Source of the DNA: an uncultured Gammaproteobacteria bacterium
Lineage (GTDB): Bacteria > Pseudomonadota > Gammaproteobacteria > UBA4575
Direction of reading: 5' to 3'
Assembly (NCBI GenBank): GCA_951812785.1
Contig: OX638335.1
Coordinates: 1,081,501 to 1,145,500, forward strand
Length of the DNA stretch: 64,000 bases
Shown: positions 48,821-58,533 of the stretch, piece after piece
Numbering within the stretch: the stretch's first letter is position 1
How the letters are laid out: every line of letters starts with the position of its first letter
Notes under the pieces: model-generated
The model's input: only the letters and a program-made list of their open reading frames with translations
Databases searched by the model: none
What the model was told of the DNA's origin: nothing
Made by a program: the position numbers and the translations under genes

Positions 48821-49486
48821 CTAGTTATAGGAAACTTTTAATGCAGCAACGACTGCAAATGGAATTAACAAGGCAGAGACTATTAGAAATGCACCTAACA
48901 ATGCGTAATATCCCGAAACAGGGAGGCTATTTACCGACGCATTGATCGCCATAGTTGAGAAAATCAACACGGGGATATAAAAAGGTAAAATTAATAGTGA
49001 AGACAATATTCCTCCCGAGCGCAAACTAAGCGTTAAAGCAATACCCACTGAACCTAACAAACTTAGTATCGGTGTGCTTATTAATAAGGTAATGATCAGA
49101 CTACCCATGGCGTGAGTAGGAAAATACAAAAGCAAAGACATAATTGGCGCAAGTACAATTAATGGTAACCCGATACTTAACCAATGCGCAGTAATTTTCG
49201 CACCTATCAACAATATTTTAGGACCCGGCAACAATAGTAATTGTTCCAAGGAACCATCGTCATAATCTGAACGAAACATGGCATCCATGGACATCAGTGT
49301 CGCCAATAATGCGGTCACCCAAATAACCCCAGGTGCCATTTTACTCAATAAGTCTTGGTCTGGGCTAACTCCTAATGGGAATAGGCTCACCACAATCACG
49401 AAAAATACTAGTGGGTTAGCTAATTCTCGACGGCGCCGAATCGCTAACATTAAGTCACGATATAAGATTGAATAAAATAATTGCAT
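48821..49486 (-). CDS. ccmB: Haem exporter permease CcmB
   Basis: A 221-residue permease with six membrane segments. The N-terminal YSILYRDLMLAIRRRRELANPLVFF and the FRSDYDDGSLEQLLLLP segment are typical. With CcmA it forms the ABC module that frees holo-CcmE. It begins 14 bases after ccmA. Confidence 0.95.
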   Translation of the reverse strand: MQLFYSILYRDLMLAIRRRRELANPLVFFVIVVSLFPLGVSPDQDLLSKMAPGVIWVTALLATLMSMDAMFRSDYDDGSLEQLLLLPGPKILLIGAKITAHWLSIGLPLIVLAPIMSLLLYFPTHAMGSLIITLLISTPILSLLGSVGIALTLSLRSGGILSSLLILPFYIPVLIFSTMAINASVNSLPVSGYYALLGAFLIVSALLIPFAVVAALKVSYN

Positions 49487-49500
49487 GGTTACTTACTGCG

Positions 49501-50151
49501 TTATAAATCAAATATAAATGAAGCTTGCTCACCTAGATCAATGCCGCGATGAGTCGTTAATATTGCCATGCCTCTAGATTTCAGATGATTTTGCAAGCAT
49601 TTTTCGACCACGCCTATGAAATCAACATCTAAAGCCATTAAAGGTTCATCAAGTATCCATAGTTTCTGAGTGGATATAAATAACCTCGCCAATGACACTC
49701 GGCGTAGCTGCCCTGCCGACAACCTTGAACAAGAAACACTCAGTCGTTGGTGTAGACCAATACTGTCAGCCAAATCAGCAATTGAGCCTTCTGTATCAGA
49801 TGGCCAAAAACGTTTCAACAACTGTAGATTTTCCCTGACAGTTAATTCTGTTTTAACGGCCGCCAAATGCCCTATATACAAGAGTTGTTTCTGAAATTCC
49901 TCAGCAATCTTTTCGATATTTTGCTGATTCCAAGAAATTATTCCTCCAACAGGTTGGCTCAAGCCCGTAATGATGCGCAATAAACTGGTTTTTCCAGCCC
50001 CATTACTGCCTTGGATGATCATAGCTTGACCACTGCTGAGCGAGAATTCGAGATTTTCGAATAAAATCCTACTTCCACGCTCACACGTGAGCGTTTTTGC
50101 AACCAATTGGCAATTGTCTTGGATAACAGACTGTTGATGAATTGCAGACAT
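49501..50151 (-). CDS. ccmA: Haem exporter ATPase CcmA
   Basis: An ABC ATPase of 216 residues: Walker A GSNGAGKTSLLRII, signature LSAGQLRRVSLARLF, Walker B LWILDEPLMALD. The N-terminus CERGSRILFENLEFSLSSGQ is normal. First gene of the ccmABCDEFGHI operon, divergent from the napC-like gene. Confidence 0.95.
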   Translation of the reverse strand: MSAIHQQSVIQDNCQLVAKTLTCERGSRILFENLEFSLSSGQAMIIQGSNGAGKTSLLRIITGLSQPVGGIISWNQQNIEKIAEEFQKQLLYIGHLAAVKTELTVRENLQLLKRFWPSDTEGSIADLADSIGLHQRLSVSCSRLSAGQLRRVSLARLFISTQKLWILDEPLMALDVDFIGVVEKCLQNHLKSRGMAILTTHRGIDLGEQASFIFDL

Positions 50152-50229
50152 TTGTGACGACTTTAAGATTTAATCAAGGTAATGTACTGATGATATATCA
50201 AACAACATATACTCAGATAGATTGCTGCA

Positions 50230-50258
50230 TTGTGGTGACAAAGAATATTTCCTAGAAT
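50230..50258 (+). promoter_or_regulatory. Possible sigma70-type promoter for the napC-like gene
   Basis: TTGTGG, 17 bases, TAGAAT: the -10 matches five of six consensus positions, and the -35 three to four. It lies 40 bases upstream of the napC-like start, between it and the divergent ccmA. Based on pattern only. Confidence 0.35.
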
Positions 50259-50297
50259 GCACCAACTTAACTTGATACTAACACCCTCGGTTGTCCT

Positions 50298-50846
50298 ATG
50301 TCAGATGATTCTAATCAGCCTATAAGGCTTTTACGCTGGATAGTTTTTCTATTCGCAATTGTACTTGGAATAGTTTTTACCATTGGCTCATCAAAAGTCA
50401 TAGACACCACCAATACAGAAGAATTTTGTACTTCTTGCCATTCGATGCAGTGGGTCAAACAAGAATGGATGGAGTCATACCATTATAAGAATGCTTCCGG
50501 TGTTCGCGCTGGATGCCCAGACTGTCACGTCCCTCACTCTCTTGGTCCTAAATTATATGCAAAAGTCATGGCGGCCAAAGATGTTTGGGGCGAAATCATG
50601 GGCACAATTGATAACAAAGAAAAATTTGAACAACATCGTTGGAAAATGGCCAACCGCGTATGGGCTAAAATGGAAGCTACCGATTCACGCGAATGTCGCT
50701 CATGCCATGCATTTGATTCCATGGATACTTCTGAACAAGAAAAACAATCGCGTAAGAAACACAAAAGAGCACAAAAACAAGGCAAAACTTGTATTGATTG
50801 CCACAAAGGAGTTGCTCACAGAGAGCCCTCAGAACCAGATGCGTAA
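50298..50846 (+). CDS. Tetraheme NapC/NirT-type membrane cytochrome c
   Basis: A 182-residue protein with one N-terminal membrane segment (about 12-32) and four CxxCH haem sites at Cys44 (CTSCH), Cys73 (CPDCH), Cys133 (CRSCH) and Cys165 (CIDCH). This is the NapC/NirT layout: a quinol dehydrogenase that passes electrons from the membrane pool to periplasmic reductases. No nap or other reductase gene is in the window, so its partner is unknown. It stands between ccmA (divergent) and fccA (157 bases downstream). Confidence 0.9.
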   Translation: MSDDSNQPIRLLRWIVFLFAIVLGIVFTIGSSKVIDTTNTEEFCTSCHSMQWVKQEWMESYHYKNASGVRAGCPDCHVPHSLGPKLYAKVMAAKDVWGEIMGTIDNKEKFEQHRWKMANRVWAKMEATDSRECRSCHAFDSMDTSEQEKQSRKKHKRAQKQGKTCIDCHKGVAHREPSEPDA

Positions 50847-51002
50847 CTTACTTAATGTGATTTATTAATATCTAATGATGTAAATGTATAAATTTATTCA
50901 AAAAGCATATAAAACAAGCAATTTAGCCACTATCTAAAACAACTATTTTTGTGCACGTTATAATTACGCACTGAAATTTAACGCAAAATGCAGGAGTCAA
51001 CT

Positions 51003-51665
51003 ATGCAAATAACAATAAGATTAACCGCTTTGTTGCTGTTAGGCCTATTACAAATCAATTATGTAATGGCCGATCAAGATGCAGCCACAAATATGCTTGC
51101 AGACACATGTGTTGCCTGTCATGGCAAAGATGGTAATAGCGTAGGTCCCGCTATTCCAAGTCTCGCAGGTATGTCACCCAACTATTTAATGGGTGCAATG
51201 TTGGCTTATAAATATGACGACGATGAAGATAAATTAGACTCGGTCATAGAATCAGACACTGACTTTGAAGACATAGAAGCGTTTCCTCGCTACTCCACCA
51301 TTATGGGTCGACTGGCTAAAGGTTATACCGAAGAAGAGATTAAATTAATTGCACACTATTTCAGTAGCGAAACCCCTGTAAGACCAACTCAGGCGTTTGA
51401 CTCCACCAATGCTGCTCAAGGTAAGAAGCTACATGACAAATATTGCGAAAAATGCCATGAAGATGAAGGTCGTTTAGCGGATGATGACACCGGTGTGTTA
51501 GCAGGACAATGGAAACCATTTTTCCTTTACTCAATGAGTGACTTCAAACAAGGTCATCGCGCCATGCCGAAAAAAATGAAGAAGAAGCTTGATGAAATGG
51601 CTGAGACTGATGGCCCAGAAGCTATCGAAAAACTTGCTGATTACTACTCAAGCATTACTGAATAA
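51003..51665 (+). CDS. fccA: Flavocytochrome c sulfide dehydrogenase, diheme subunit
   Basis: A periplasmic c4-type cytochrome that takes electrons from FccB. The ATG at 51003 has AGGAG six bases before it. A signal peptide (about 1-24) ends in VMADQ; haem sites are CVACHGKDGN and CEKCHEDEGR. The GPAIPSLAGMSPNYLMGAMLAYK segment, and later AGQWKPFFLYSMSDFKQGHRAMPKKM, are typical of c4-like FccA. Its stop is 21 bases before fccB. Confidence 0.92.
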   Translation: MQITIRLTALLLLGLLQINYVMADQDAATNMLADTCVACHGKDGNSVGPAIPSLAGMSPNYLMGAMLAYKYDDDEDKLDSVIESDTDFEDIEAFPRYSTIMGRLAKGYTEEEIKLIAHYFSSETPVRPTQAFDSTNAAQGKKLHDKYCEKCHEDEGRLADDDTGVLAGQWKPFFLYSMSDFKQGHRAMPKKMKKKLDEMAETDGPEAIEKLADYYSSITE

Positions 51666-51686
51666 ACTGGAACGGAGAAGCCCAAC

Positions 51687-52970
51687 ATGAAAAAGTTAAA
51701 TCGTAGAGATTTTATAAAATTAGGTGGCGGCTCTATTGTTGCAGGAACAGCCGGTGTGAGTATTCCAAACATCGCCATTGGCGCAACTAAAAAAGTAGTT
51801 GTCATTGGCGGGGGTGCAGGTGGCGCTGTTGCTGCAAAATATATAAGAAAAGCTGACAGCTCAATTGATGTCACCCTGATTGAAACTAATAAGGACTATC
51901 ACACTTGCTTCATGAGTAATGAAGTAATCGGTGGTAATCGCAAAATTGAGACTATTCGACATAGCTATGAAGGCATTAAAAAGCACGGCATCAATGTTGT
52001 TCATAGCAAAGCAACTAATGTTGATATTGATGACAAAATGGTCACCACTGAAAGTGGTGATTCATTTGCGTATGATCGATTAGTTGTATCACCCGGTATT
52101 TCATTCAAATGGGGCTCTGTTGAAGGCTACGATGAAGCCGCTTCAGAGATTATGCCTCACGCATGGAAAGCTGGTAGTCAAACTTCTCTACTACGCAAGC
52201 AGATTGAATCCATGAAAGATGGTGGCTTAGTCATCATTGCACCACCAGCTAACCCGTTCCGTTGCCCTCCTGGACCGTACGAACGTGTTTGCCAGATTGC
52301 ACATTACTTAAAGCACAATAAACCCAAGTCAAAAATCTTAGTTTTAGATGCTAAAGATAAATTCTCCAAGCAAGGCTTATTCACACAGGGTTGGAAAGCG
52401 CGTTATGACGGCATGATTGATTGGGTACCGGCTGCAGATACTGGCGGTGGTATCACTTCTGTTGATCCTAGCAACATGACAGTCAATACAGACTTTGATG
52501 AGTATAAAGCTGATGTCGTTAACTTAATTCCACCTCAGTCTGCCGGTACAATTGCAATCGCTGCAGGATTAACCGATGACTCAGGTTGGTGCCCAGTTGA
52601 TTTAGGCACATTTGAGTCTAAAATTCATGCGGGTGTTCATGTTATCGGTGATGCAAGTATTGCGACGGGTATGCCAAAGTCTGGTTACGCGGCTAACTCT
52701 CAAGCCAAAGTATGTGCCGCAGCAATTGTTGCTTCACTGAACGACCATGAGATGGCTGATCCTTCTTATGTGAACACATGTTACAGCTTAGTCGCACCTG
52801 ATTATGGTATTTCAGTCGCTGCTGTATATAGACTCGCTGAAGACCGTTCTAAAATTGCTAAAGTCGCAGGTGGCTTAACACCAGGCGATGCCAGCGCAGA
52901 TGCGTTACAACGTGAAGTGCAATATGCATACAGTTGGTATGACAATATTGTTGCAGATATGTTTGGCTAA
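51687..52970 (+). CDS. fccB: Flavocytochrome c sulfide dehydrogenase, flavoprotein subunit
   Basis: FccB oxidises sulfide to sulfur or polysulfide with FAD and passes electrons to FccA. A Tat signal ([10 protein letters not shown], residues 6-15) leads to the periplasm. The FAD-binding [15 protein letters not shown] follows at about 41-55. Likely redox Cys residues are Cys193 ([11 protein letters not shown]) and Cys365 ([14 protein letters not shown]), in the positions of the active disulfide of known Fcc[24 protein letters not shown] is the second FAD motif. Length 427 is normal; a terminator follows. Confidence 0.95.
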   Translation: MKKLNRRDFIKLGGGSIVAGTAGVSIPNIAIGATKKVVVIGGGAGGAVAAKYIRKADSSIDVTLIETNKDYHTCFMSNEVIGGNRKIETIRHSYEGIKKHGINVVHSKATNVDIDDKMVTTESGDSFAYDRLVVSPGISFKWGSVEGYDEAASEIMPHAWKAGSQTSLLRKQIESMKDGGLVIIAPPANPFRCPPGPYERVCQIAHYLKHNKPKSKILVLDAKDKFSKQGLFTQGWKARYDGMIDWVPAADTGGGITSVDPSNMTVNTDFDEYKADVVNLIPPQSAGTIAIAAGLTDDSGWCPVDLGTFESKIHAGVHVIGDASIATGMPKSGYAANSQAKVCAAAIVASLNDHEMADPSYVNTCYSLVAPDYGISVAAVYRLAEDRSKIAKVAGGLTPGDASADALQREVQYAYSWYDNIVADMFG

Positions 52971-52991
52971 TTCGTTCTTTAAGCCTGATCT

Positions 52992-53020
52992 AAAAAGCGG
53001 AGCTACATGCTCCGTTTTTT
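52992..53020 (+). terminator. Rho-independent terminator after fccB
   Basis: CGGAGC (52998-53003) pairs with GCTCCG (53009-53014) around TACAT, followed by six T (53015-53020) and preceded by A-run that extends the stem. It ends the fccAB transcript 22 bases after the stop and 30 bases before mfd. Confidence 0.88.
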
Positions 53021-53052
53021 ATTTGTCTGAAATTTTTAGTTAAAATTATTTT

Positions 53053-56000
53053 GTGAATTACCTTAAAGCATCATTACCTACCAACAAACAACCAATCAAA
53101 CATTGGGGACAATTGTATGGCTGTGCTCGCGGTTTAATTATTAATGATGCTGTCCATCAACATAATGGATTAGTCGTTGTTCTCACTGCAGATTCATTGT
53201 CTAGTCACATCACTTATAACGAGACAAAATTTTTTAACCAAGATGATACTGAATTTTTAAGTTTCCCTGAATGGGAAACGTTACCTTATGATATTTTTTC
53301 ACCGCACGAAGACATTGTTTCAGACAGAATTACCACACTACACAAACTACCTCAATTAACTCATGGTGTATTGGTATTACCCATCACCACGTGCATGCAG
53401 AGAGTTTCGCCTAAAGATTTCATTGCAGAAATTTCTCTGCATATTAAAATTGGCGATACTCTTGAACTAGATAGTTTACGCACATCTTTATCCGCAGCGG
53501 GATATCATCATGTCTCGCAAGTGGTCACGCGTGGCGAATTTGCAGTGCGCGGTTCAATTGTCGATTTTTTCCCAATGGGATCAAACCATCCTTATCGCTT
53601 AGAATTTTTTGATGATGAAGTAGAAACAATTCGTACTTTCGACCCAGAGAAACAAACCTCATTAGTTAAGCTTGATGAGATTAGCTTATTACCCGCACAT
53701 GAATTCCCAAGCGACGAACAAGCGATTAAAGAATTTCGCCGCCGTTACCGAGAGAAAATCGAGGGCGACCCTAATAAAAGCATTATTTACAAAGAAGTCA
53801 GCAATGGGAATTTTCCGCCGGGGATTGAATATTATTTACCTCTGTTTTTTGATAACACTTATACATTATTCGATTATTTTCCCGAGAATACTTTATTTAT
53901 TCTGTATGAAAATGCGTTAGAAGTCGCTGAAGAGTTTGAGTCCGAGTTATATAGCCGTTACGAGCAGCGTCGCCATGATATCAAGCGCCCTATTCTTGTA
54001 CCTAAAGATATATATCTATCCGCTGACGATACTAAAGAAAAAATTGAACAGTTCTTACGTGTACAGTTAAACAGTAATAAGTACCAAAACACTCAAGACG
54101 ATGTATTCACCAATTATCCCAGCTCAACGTTGCCTGCTATCAATATTGATTCACGCTTAGATGATCCTGCGATGCAGTTACGTCAATTCATGCAATCAAA
54201 AGACAGAATCATTGTCTTTGCAGCAGAATCATTAGGTCGACGCGAATACATTAATGAAACATTACGCAGTTTAAACATTAAGCCAACGACACAAGAAAAT
54301 TGGCAAACATTTACACAGAGCAAGGATAAAGTTAATTTATTAGTTGCACCAATTGATGATTCAGTAGATTTACCCGAACATGGCATCACCATTATTGCCG
54401 AACGTCAATTATTTGGTAACCGAGTCAGGCAAGCCAACAAACGAAAGAGAACACGTGACGCTGACGCCATCGTACGAAACCTAAATGATCTTACCGAAGA
54501 TGTACCTGTCGTTCATGAGAACCATGGAGTAGGTCGCTATAAAGGTTTGCAATCATTAAATATTCAAGGCTTAGAAACAGAATTTCTAACATTAGAGTAT
54601 ATGGGCGGTGACAAACTTTATGTGCCTGCCGCTAATTTACACTTAGTTAGTCGATACACTGGCGCCGATAACGAAAGCGCACCTTGGCATAAACTAGGCT
54701 CTGACCTATGGTCTAGGGTAAAACAAAAGGCAGCAGAAAAAGCGCGTGATGTTGCTGCCGAACTTTTAGAAGTTTATGCGCGTAGAGAAGCAAAACAAGG
54801 TATTCATTACGATATTAGCATGCATGACTATGCCACCTTCTCTTCGAGCTTTCCATTTGAGGAAACACCAGATCAGCAAACTGCCATCGAAAATGTACTC
54901 GCCGACATGGATTCTGCGAAGCCAATGGACAGAGTAGTTTGCGGCGACGTTGGTTTCGGCAAAACAGAAGTCGCCATGCGTGCTGCCTTCATCGCAGTGA
55001 GTAACGGAAAACAAGTCGGCGTACTAGTCCCTACGACGCTTTTAGCTCAGCAACACTATCAAACATTTTTAGATCGATTCGCGGAATGGCCAATTCAAAT
55101 TGAATCACTATCTAGGTTCAATTCTGCTAAAAAGCAGAAAGAAACTATTGAATCATTAAAAGACGGCAAGATAGATATTGTTATTGGCACACATAAACTA
55201 TTTAACACAGATATAAAATATAAAAATCTTGGTCTAATTGTGATTGATGAAGAACACCGTTTTGGTGTTCGCCACAAAGAAAAATTAAAAGCCTTGCGCG
55301 CTGAAGCAGACATATTAACGTTAACTGCCACTCCTATTCCACGCACATTAAATATGTCATTAAGTGGTTTAAGAGATTTATCCATTATTGCAACGCCGCC
55401 AAATTATCGCCATGCAATTAAAACTTTTGTCTCCGAATGGAACGATGCAAATATCAAAGAAGCTTGCACGCGAGAAATTAAACGCGGCGGACAAATTTAT
55501 TTCTTGCACAATGAAGTTAAAACGATAGAAAAAGTCACTAAAGAGTTACAAGAATTACTTCCTAATGCATCAATTCGATTTGCTCATGGACAAATGTCTG
55601 AGCGTGAACTTGAACAAGTCATGTTAGATTTTTACCATACTCGATTCAGTATTTTAGTCGCCACGACGATTATCGAAAGCGGGCTAGATGTACCTACTGC
55701 CAACACCATCATTATTAATCGTGCGGACAAACTAGGTTTATCTCAATTGCATCAATTACGCGGCCGCGTGGGTCGTTCACACCATCGCGCATATGCATAT
55801 TTGATTACTCCTCATAGAAAAGCCATGTCAGCAGATGCGATTAAGCGCTTAGACGCCATCGAATCACTTGAAGAATTAGGGGTAGGCTTCACATTAGCAA
55901 CACATGATTTAGAAATTCGTGGTGCTGGGGAGCTATTAGGCGAAGATCAAAGTGGGCAAATCCATGAAATTGGCTACACCATGTACAATGAGTTACTCTT

Positions 56001-56508
56001 GCGAGCAGTGCGTGCATTGAAATCTGGAGATTTACCTCAATTAGACCGGCCATTAGATCATGGTTTAGAAGTCGATTTAGGAGAACCGGCATTACTGCCA
56101 GAAGATTATGTACCCGATGTACATATGCGCTTAGTGTTATACAAACGCATAGCAAGTGCCGCAGATGAAACAGAATTAAAAGACTTACAGACCGAAGTGA
56201 TTGATCGTTTTGGGTTATTACCCAATTCTGCCAAAAACCTTTTCATCACCACGGAACTAAAATTGTTTGCGGGCAGTCTTGGTATTAACAAGATTGAAGC
56301 CCATGAAGATGGTGGACGAATCTTATTCGACAAGAACCCAAAAATTGATATTGATCAGTTATTGCTATTATTACAGCGTCAGTCATCTGTGTTTAAAATG
56401 TCAGGAAGCGAAAAATTGTTATTCACAGTAAACTTAACCACAATAGATAATCGAGTTGAATACATACGCAACATTATTAATACCATAGCCTTTAAGGAAG
56501 CCGCATGA
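53053..56508 (+). CDS. mfd: Transcription-repair coupling factor
   Basis: Mfd removes stalled RNA polymerase and recruits UvrA. The 1,151-residue frame starts at GTG 53053. In order: the UvrB-like N-terminal region with EWETLPYDIFSPH and RGEFAVRGSIVDFFP, the RNAP-interacting domain (HENHGVGRYKGL, LEYMGGDKLYVPAANL), Walker A GDVGFGKTEVAMRAAF (about 633), the DEEHRFG box, TATPIPRTLNMS, and the C-terminal TRCF domain. Length is normal. Its stop overlaps csiV by four bases. Confidence 0.97.
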   Translation: MNYLKASLPTNKQPIKHWGQLYGCARGLIINDAVHQHNGLVVVLTADSLSSHITYNETKFFNQDDTEFLSFPEWETLPYDIFSPHEDIVSDRITTLHKLPQLTHGVLVLPITTCMQRVSPKDFIAEISLHIKIGDTLELDSLRTSLSAAGYHHVSQVVTRGEFAVRGSIVDFFPMGSNHPYRLEFFDDEVETIRTFDPEKQTSLVKLDEISLLPAHEFPSDEQAIKEFRRRYREKIEGDPNKSIIYKEVSNGNFPPGIEYYLPLFFDNTYTLFDYFPENTLFILYENALEVAEEFESELYSRYEQRRHDIKRPILVPKDIYLSADDTKEKIEQFLRVQLNSNKYQNTQDDVFTNYPSSTLPAINIDSRLDDPAMQLRQFMQSKDRIIVFAAESLGRREYINETLRSLNIKPTTQENWQTFTQSKDKVNLLVAPIDDSVDLPEHGITIIAERQLFGNRVRQANKRKRTRDADAIVRNLNDLTEDVPVVHENHGVGRYKGLQSLNIQGLETEFLTLEYMGGDKLYVPAANLHLVSRYTGADNESAPWHKLGSDLWSRVKQKAAEKARDVAAELLEVYARREAKQGIHYDISMHDYATFSSSFPFEETPDQQTAIENVLADMDSAKPMDRVVCGDVGFGKTEVAMRAAFIAVSNGKQVGVLVPTTLLAQQHYQTFLDRFAEWPIQIESLSRFNSAKKQKETIESLKDGKIDIVIGTHKLFNTDIKYKNLGLIVIDEEHRFGVRHKEKLKALRAEADILTLTATPIPRTLNMSLSGLRDLSIIATPPNYRHAIKTFVSEWNDANIKEACTREIKRGGQIYFLHNEVKTIEKVTKELQELLPNASIRFAHGQMSERELEQVMLDFYHTRFSILVATTIIESGLDVPTANTIIINRADKLGLSQLHQLRGRVGRSHHRAYAYLITPHRKAMSADAIKRLDAIESLEELGVGFTLATHDLEIRGAGELLGEDQSGQIHEIGYTMYNELLLRAVRALKSGDLPQLDRPLDHGLEVDLGEPALLPEDYVPDVHMRLVLYKRIASAADETELKDLQTEVIDRFGLLPNSAKNLFITTELKLFAGSLGINKIEAHEDGGRILFDKNPKIDIDQLLLLLQRQSSVFKMSGSEKLLFTVNLTTIDNRVEYIRNIINTIAFKEAA

Positions 56509-57194
56509 ATTCCAAATCACTACTAATATATTTTGCGCTGGCTGGCTTTGGCTTATTTACATCAATGGTGTCCGCCAAAGATTATGCTATTGAAGTAATA
56601 TTATTCGCAAATAAAGCTGGCCTCCAACAGAGCGCTGAACGATTCAATTTCAATCACAAAATTCCAACACCCACTAATGGTTTAGACCTAACTAATACAA
56701 ATAGCAGTTCGCAGTGGCAAGCGCTTGCAGAAGACGAATATATTCTTAAAAATGTTGTGAAAAAACTTAAACGTTCTGGAAATTATCGCATCCTTAAGCA
56801 TATTGCATGGAGACAGCCTGTTGTAGATAAAAGCGAATCACGACCCATTTCAATACAAGCTGGGCGCGATTTCACTGACCAATACCCAGAACAAGCTTAT
56901 CGCCAAGTAGAATTCGGCGACACTTCAACAAGTAGCGCACGCGACTCAAAAGTATTCGAGCTAGATGGCACTATCAATGTCGTCATTACGCGATATGTAC
57001 ATTTTTATAGCGATCTCGTGTATCGCTTACCAAGAAAAATTCCTCCAGATATCAGTGACGCACTTAATCGCGGACAGGCCTTAGTTGACTATTCTGTACG
57101 ATCACATCGACGTATGCGTAGTCGTGAATTGCATTATATTGATCATCCCTTAGTCGGCATTTTAATAGAAGCAACACCAATTAAAGAAAATTAA
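56505..57194 (+). CDS. csiV: CsiV-family peptidoglycan-associated protein
   Basis: A 229-residue exported protein with a signal peptide (about 1-24) and the CsiV-type core: YAIEVILFANKA at the start of the mature part, WRQPVVDKSESRPISIQAG in the middle and ELDGTINVVITRYVHFYSDLVYRLP, then SRELHYIDHPLVGILIEATPI. CsiV of Shewanella/Vibrio binds peptidoglycan and helps resist D-amino acids. It overlaps mfd (ATGA), as in Pseudomonas and other relatives. Confidence 0.82.
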   Translation: MNSKSLLIYFALAGFGLFTSMVSAKDYAIEVILFANKAGLQQSAERFNFNHKIPTPTNGLDLTNTNSSSQWQALAEDEYILKNVVKKLKRSGNYRILKHIAWRQPVVDKSESRPISIQAGRDFTDQYPEQAYRQVEFGDTSTSSARDSKVFELDGTINVVITRYVHFYSDLVYRLPRKIPPDISDALNRGQALVDYSVRSHRRMRSRELHYIDHPLVGILIEATPIKEN

Positions 57195-57211
57195 ACAATA
57201 AATTTTAGCAG

Positions 57212-57952
57212 CTAAGCTATTTCCATTAACTTAGCTAACAGCATGCGCACTTTTTCCATACCAACTTCTGTGCATTCTCGAATTGACTCTAAAGTAATTA
57301 ATTCTTCACTACGACCTGCTGCCCAGTTAACTGACATTGCGCAATGGGCATAGCCCATTTCAAGCTCTCTTGCCAATGCGGCTTCAGGCATACCTGTCAT
57401 GCCTACGATGTCGCAACCATCACGTTCTAGCTTATTAACTTCAGCTGCTGTTTCTAGACGGGGCCCTTGAGTTGCCCCATAAATCCCGCCTTCAAAGGCA
57501 TCAATGCTAATCAGATGTGCAGCCTTAATAATTTTCTCACGTAAAGTTTGATCATAAGGATTAGAAAAGTCTATATGCTTAACTTGATTTAAATCTTTTT
57601 CGAAATATGTATGCTGACGTCCATAGGTATAATCAATAATCTGATCAGGAATAACTATTCTAGCAGGATTAATATCTGCATGTATTCCACCGACTGCAGC
57701 AATAGCAATAATATATTTCACTTGCTTATCACGTAACGCCCAAATATTAGCTCGATAATTCACCATGTGAGGCGGGATAGTATGACGTGACCCATGTCTA
57801 GGTAAAAATATTATTCTCTTCCCACAATAATCGCCGTAGGTAACAGGTCCTGATGGCTCACCAAAAGGTGTGCGTACCACTTCTTTACGAATAATTTTTA
57901 ACCCCGGAAATGAAGCTAATCCAGTACCACCAATAATTGCTATGTCTTGCAT
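57212..57952 (-). CDS. mtnP: S-methyl-5'-thioinosine phosphorylase
   Basis: A purine nucleoside phosphorylase-type enzyme of 246 residues. The N-terminus (IIGGTGLASFPG) and PRHGSRHTIPPHMVNYRANIWALRD are those of the MTAP/PNP-II family. The position and the group (Pseudomonas PA3004-like, beside nagZ) suggest S-methylthioinosine as substrate, releasing hypoxanthine and methylthioribose phosphate. Its partner hpt, 18 bases upstream on the same strand, would then salvage the hypoxanthine. Methylthioadenosine cannot be excluded. Confidence 0.88.
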   Translation of the reverse strand: MQDIAIIGGTGLASFPGLKIIRKEVVRTPFGEPSGPVTYGDYCGKRIIFLPRHGSRHTIPPHMVNYRANIWALRDKQVKYIIAIAAVGGIHADINPARIVIPDQIIDYTYGRQHTYFEKDLNQVKHIDFSNPYDQTLREKIIKAAHLISIDAFEGGIYGATQGPRLETAAEVNKLERDGCDIVGMTGMPEAALARELEMGYAHCAMSVNWAAGRSEELITLESIRECTEVGMEKVRMLLAKLMEIA

Positions 57953-57970
57953 GTTTTTTGCGCCTAATTG

Positions 57971-58525
57971 TTATTCTGAAATTGCGTAGACCGCAGGAAC
58001 ATTTCGCAAATAACCTTTGTAATCCATTCCGTATCCGTAAACATAACGATCTGTTACTTCTAACCCATAGATATCAGGCTTAATATCGACTTGAGGAGTT
58101 GATTTTCTTTTTAACAACAATACTGCTGTGATGACTTCTTTAGCCCCATGCTTTTTACAATAAGAGACTAGCTCATCCATTGTATAGCCTTCATCATAAA
58201 TATCATCCACCAGAACAACTGTTTGACCTTCTAATGATAGTTGCGGTTCTTTTAGCCAATGCAGACTACCTCCCACTGTTTTTTCAAGGTAACGAGCTAC
58301 TTGCAGATAATCTAAGCGCACATCACAATCCATGCACCTCAATAGATCAGATGTTATTATGATCCCACCATTCATGACACATATCAGAATAGCATTCTTA
58401 TTTTTAATCTTGGTTTCTAGCTCTAGACCCATTTTCTCTACTGCTGTTTTAATTTGGCTAGCACTAAAAATTAAATCTGAATTTTCTTTAACTTCTTGTA
58501 ACTCTTGCGAGGATAAATTTGCCAT
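57971..58525 (-). CDS. hpt: Hypoxanthine-guanine phosphoribosyltransferase-like
   Basis: A 184-residue purine phosphoribosyltransferase. The PRPP-binding site is VVLVDDIYDEGYTMDEL (about 104-120), with a type I PRTase fold; LDYLQVARY and KPDIYGLEVTDRYVYGYGMDYKGYLRNVPAVYAI are typical. It makes IMP or GMP from hypoxanthine or guanine. Its closeness to mtnP links the two in methylthioinosine/purine salvage. Confidence 0.9.
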   Translation of the reverse strand: MANLSSQELQEVKENSDLIFSASQIKTAVEKMGLELETKIKNKNAILICVMNGGIIITSDLLRCMDCDVRLDYLQVARYLEKTVGGSLHWLKEPQLSLEGQTVVLVDDIYDEGYTMDELVSYCKKHGAKEVITAVLLLKRKSTPQVDIKPDIYGLEVTDRYVYGYGMDYKGYLRNVPAVYAISE

Positions 58526-58533
58526 GAGAACTT

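Noticed and set aside
50152-50297. FNR-type site (TGAT...ATCA) between ccmA and the napC-like gene
   Set aside because: The halves in TGATGATATATCA are five bases apart rather than four, and the outer bases do not match.
53001-53020. Small RNA gene between fccB and mfd
   Set aside because: The hairpin with its T-run is explained as the fccAB terminator; no promoter was seen in the 30-base space after it.
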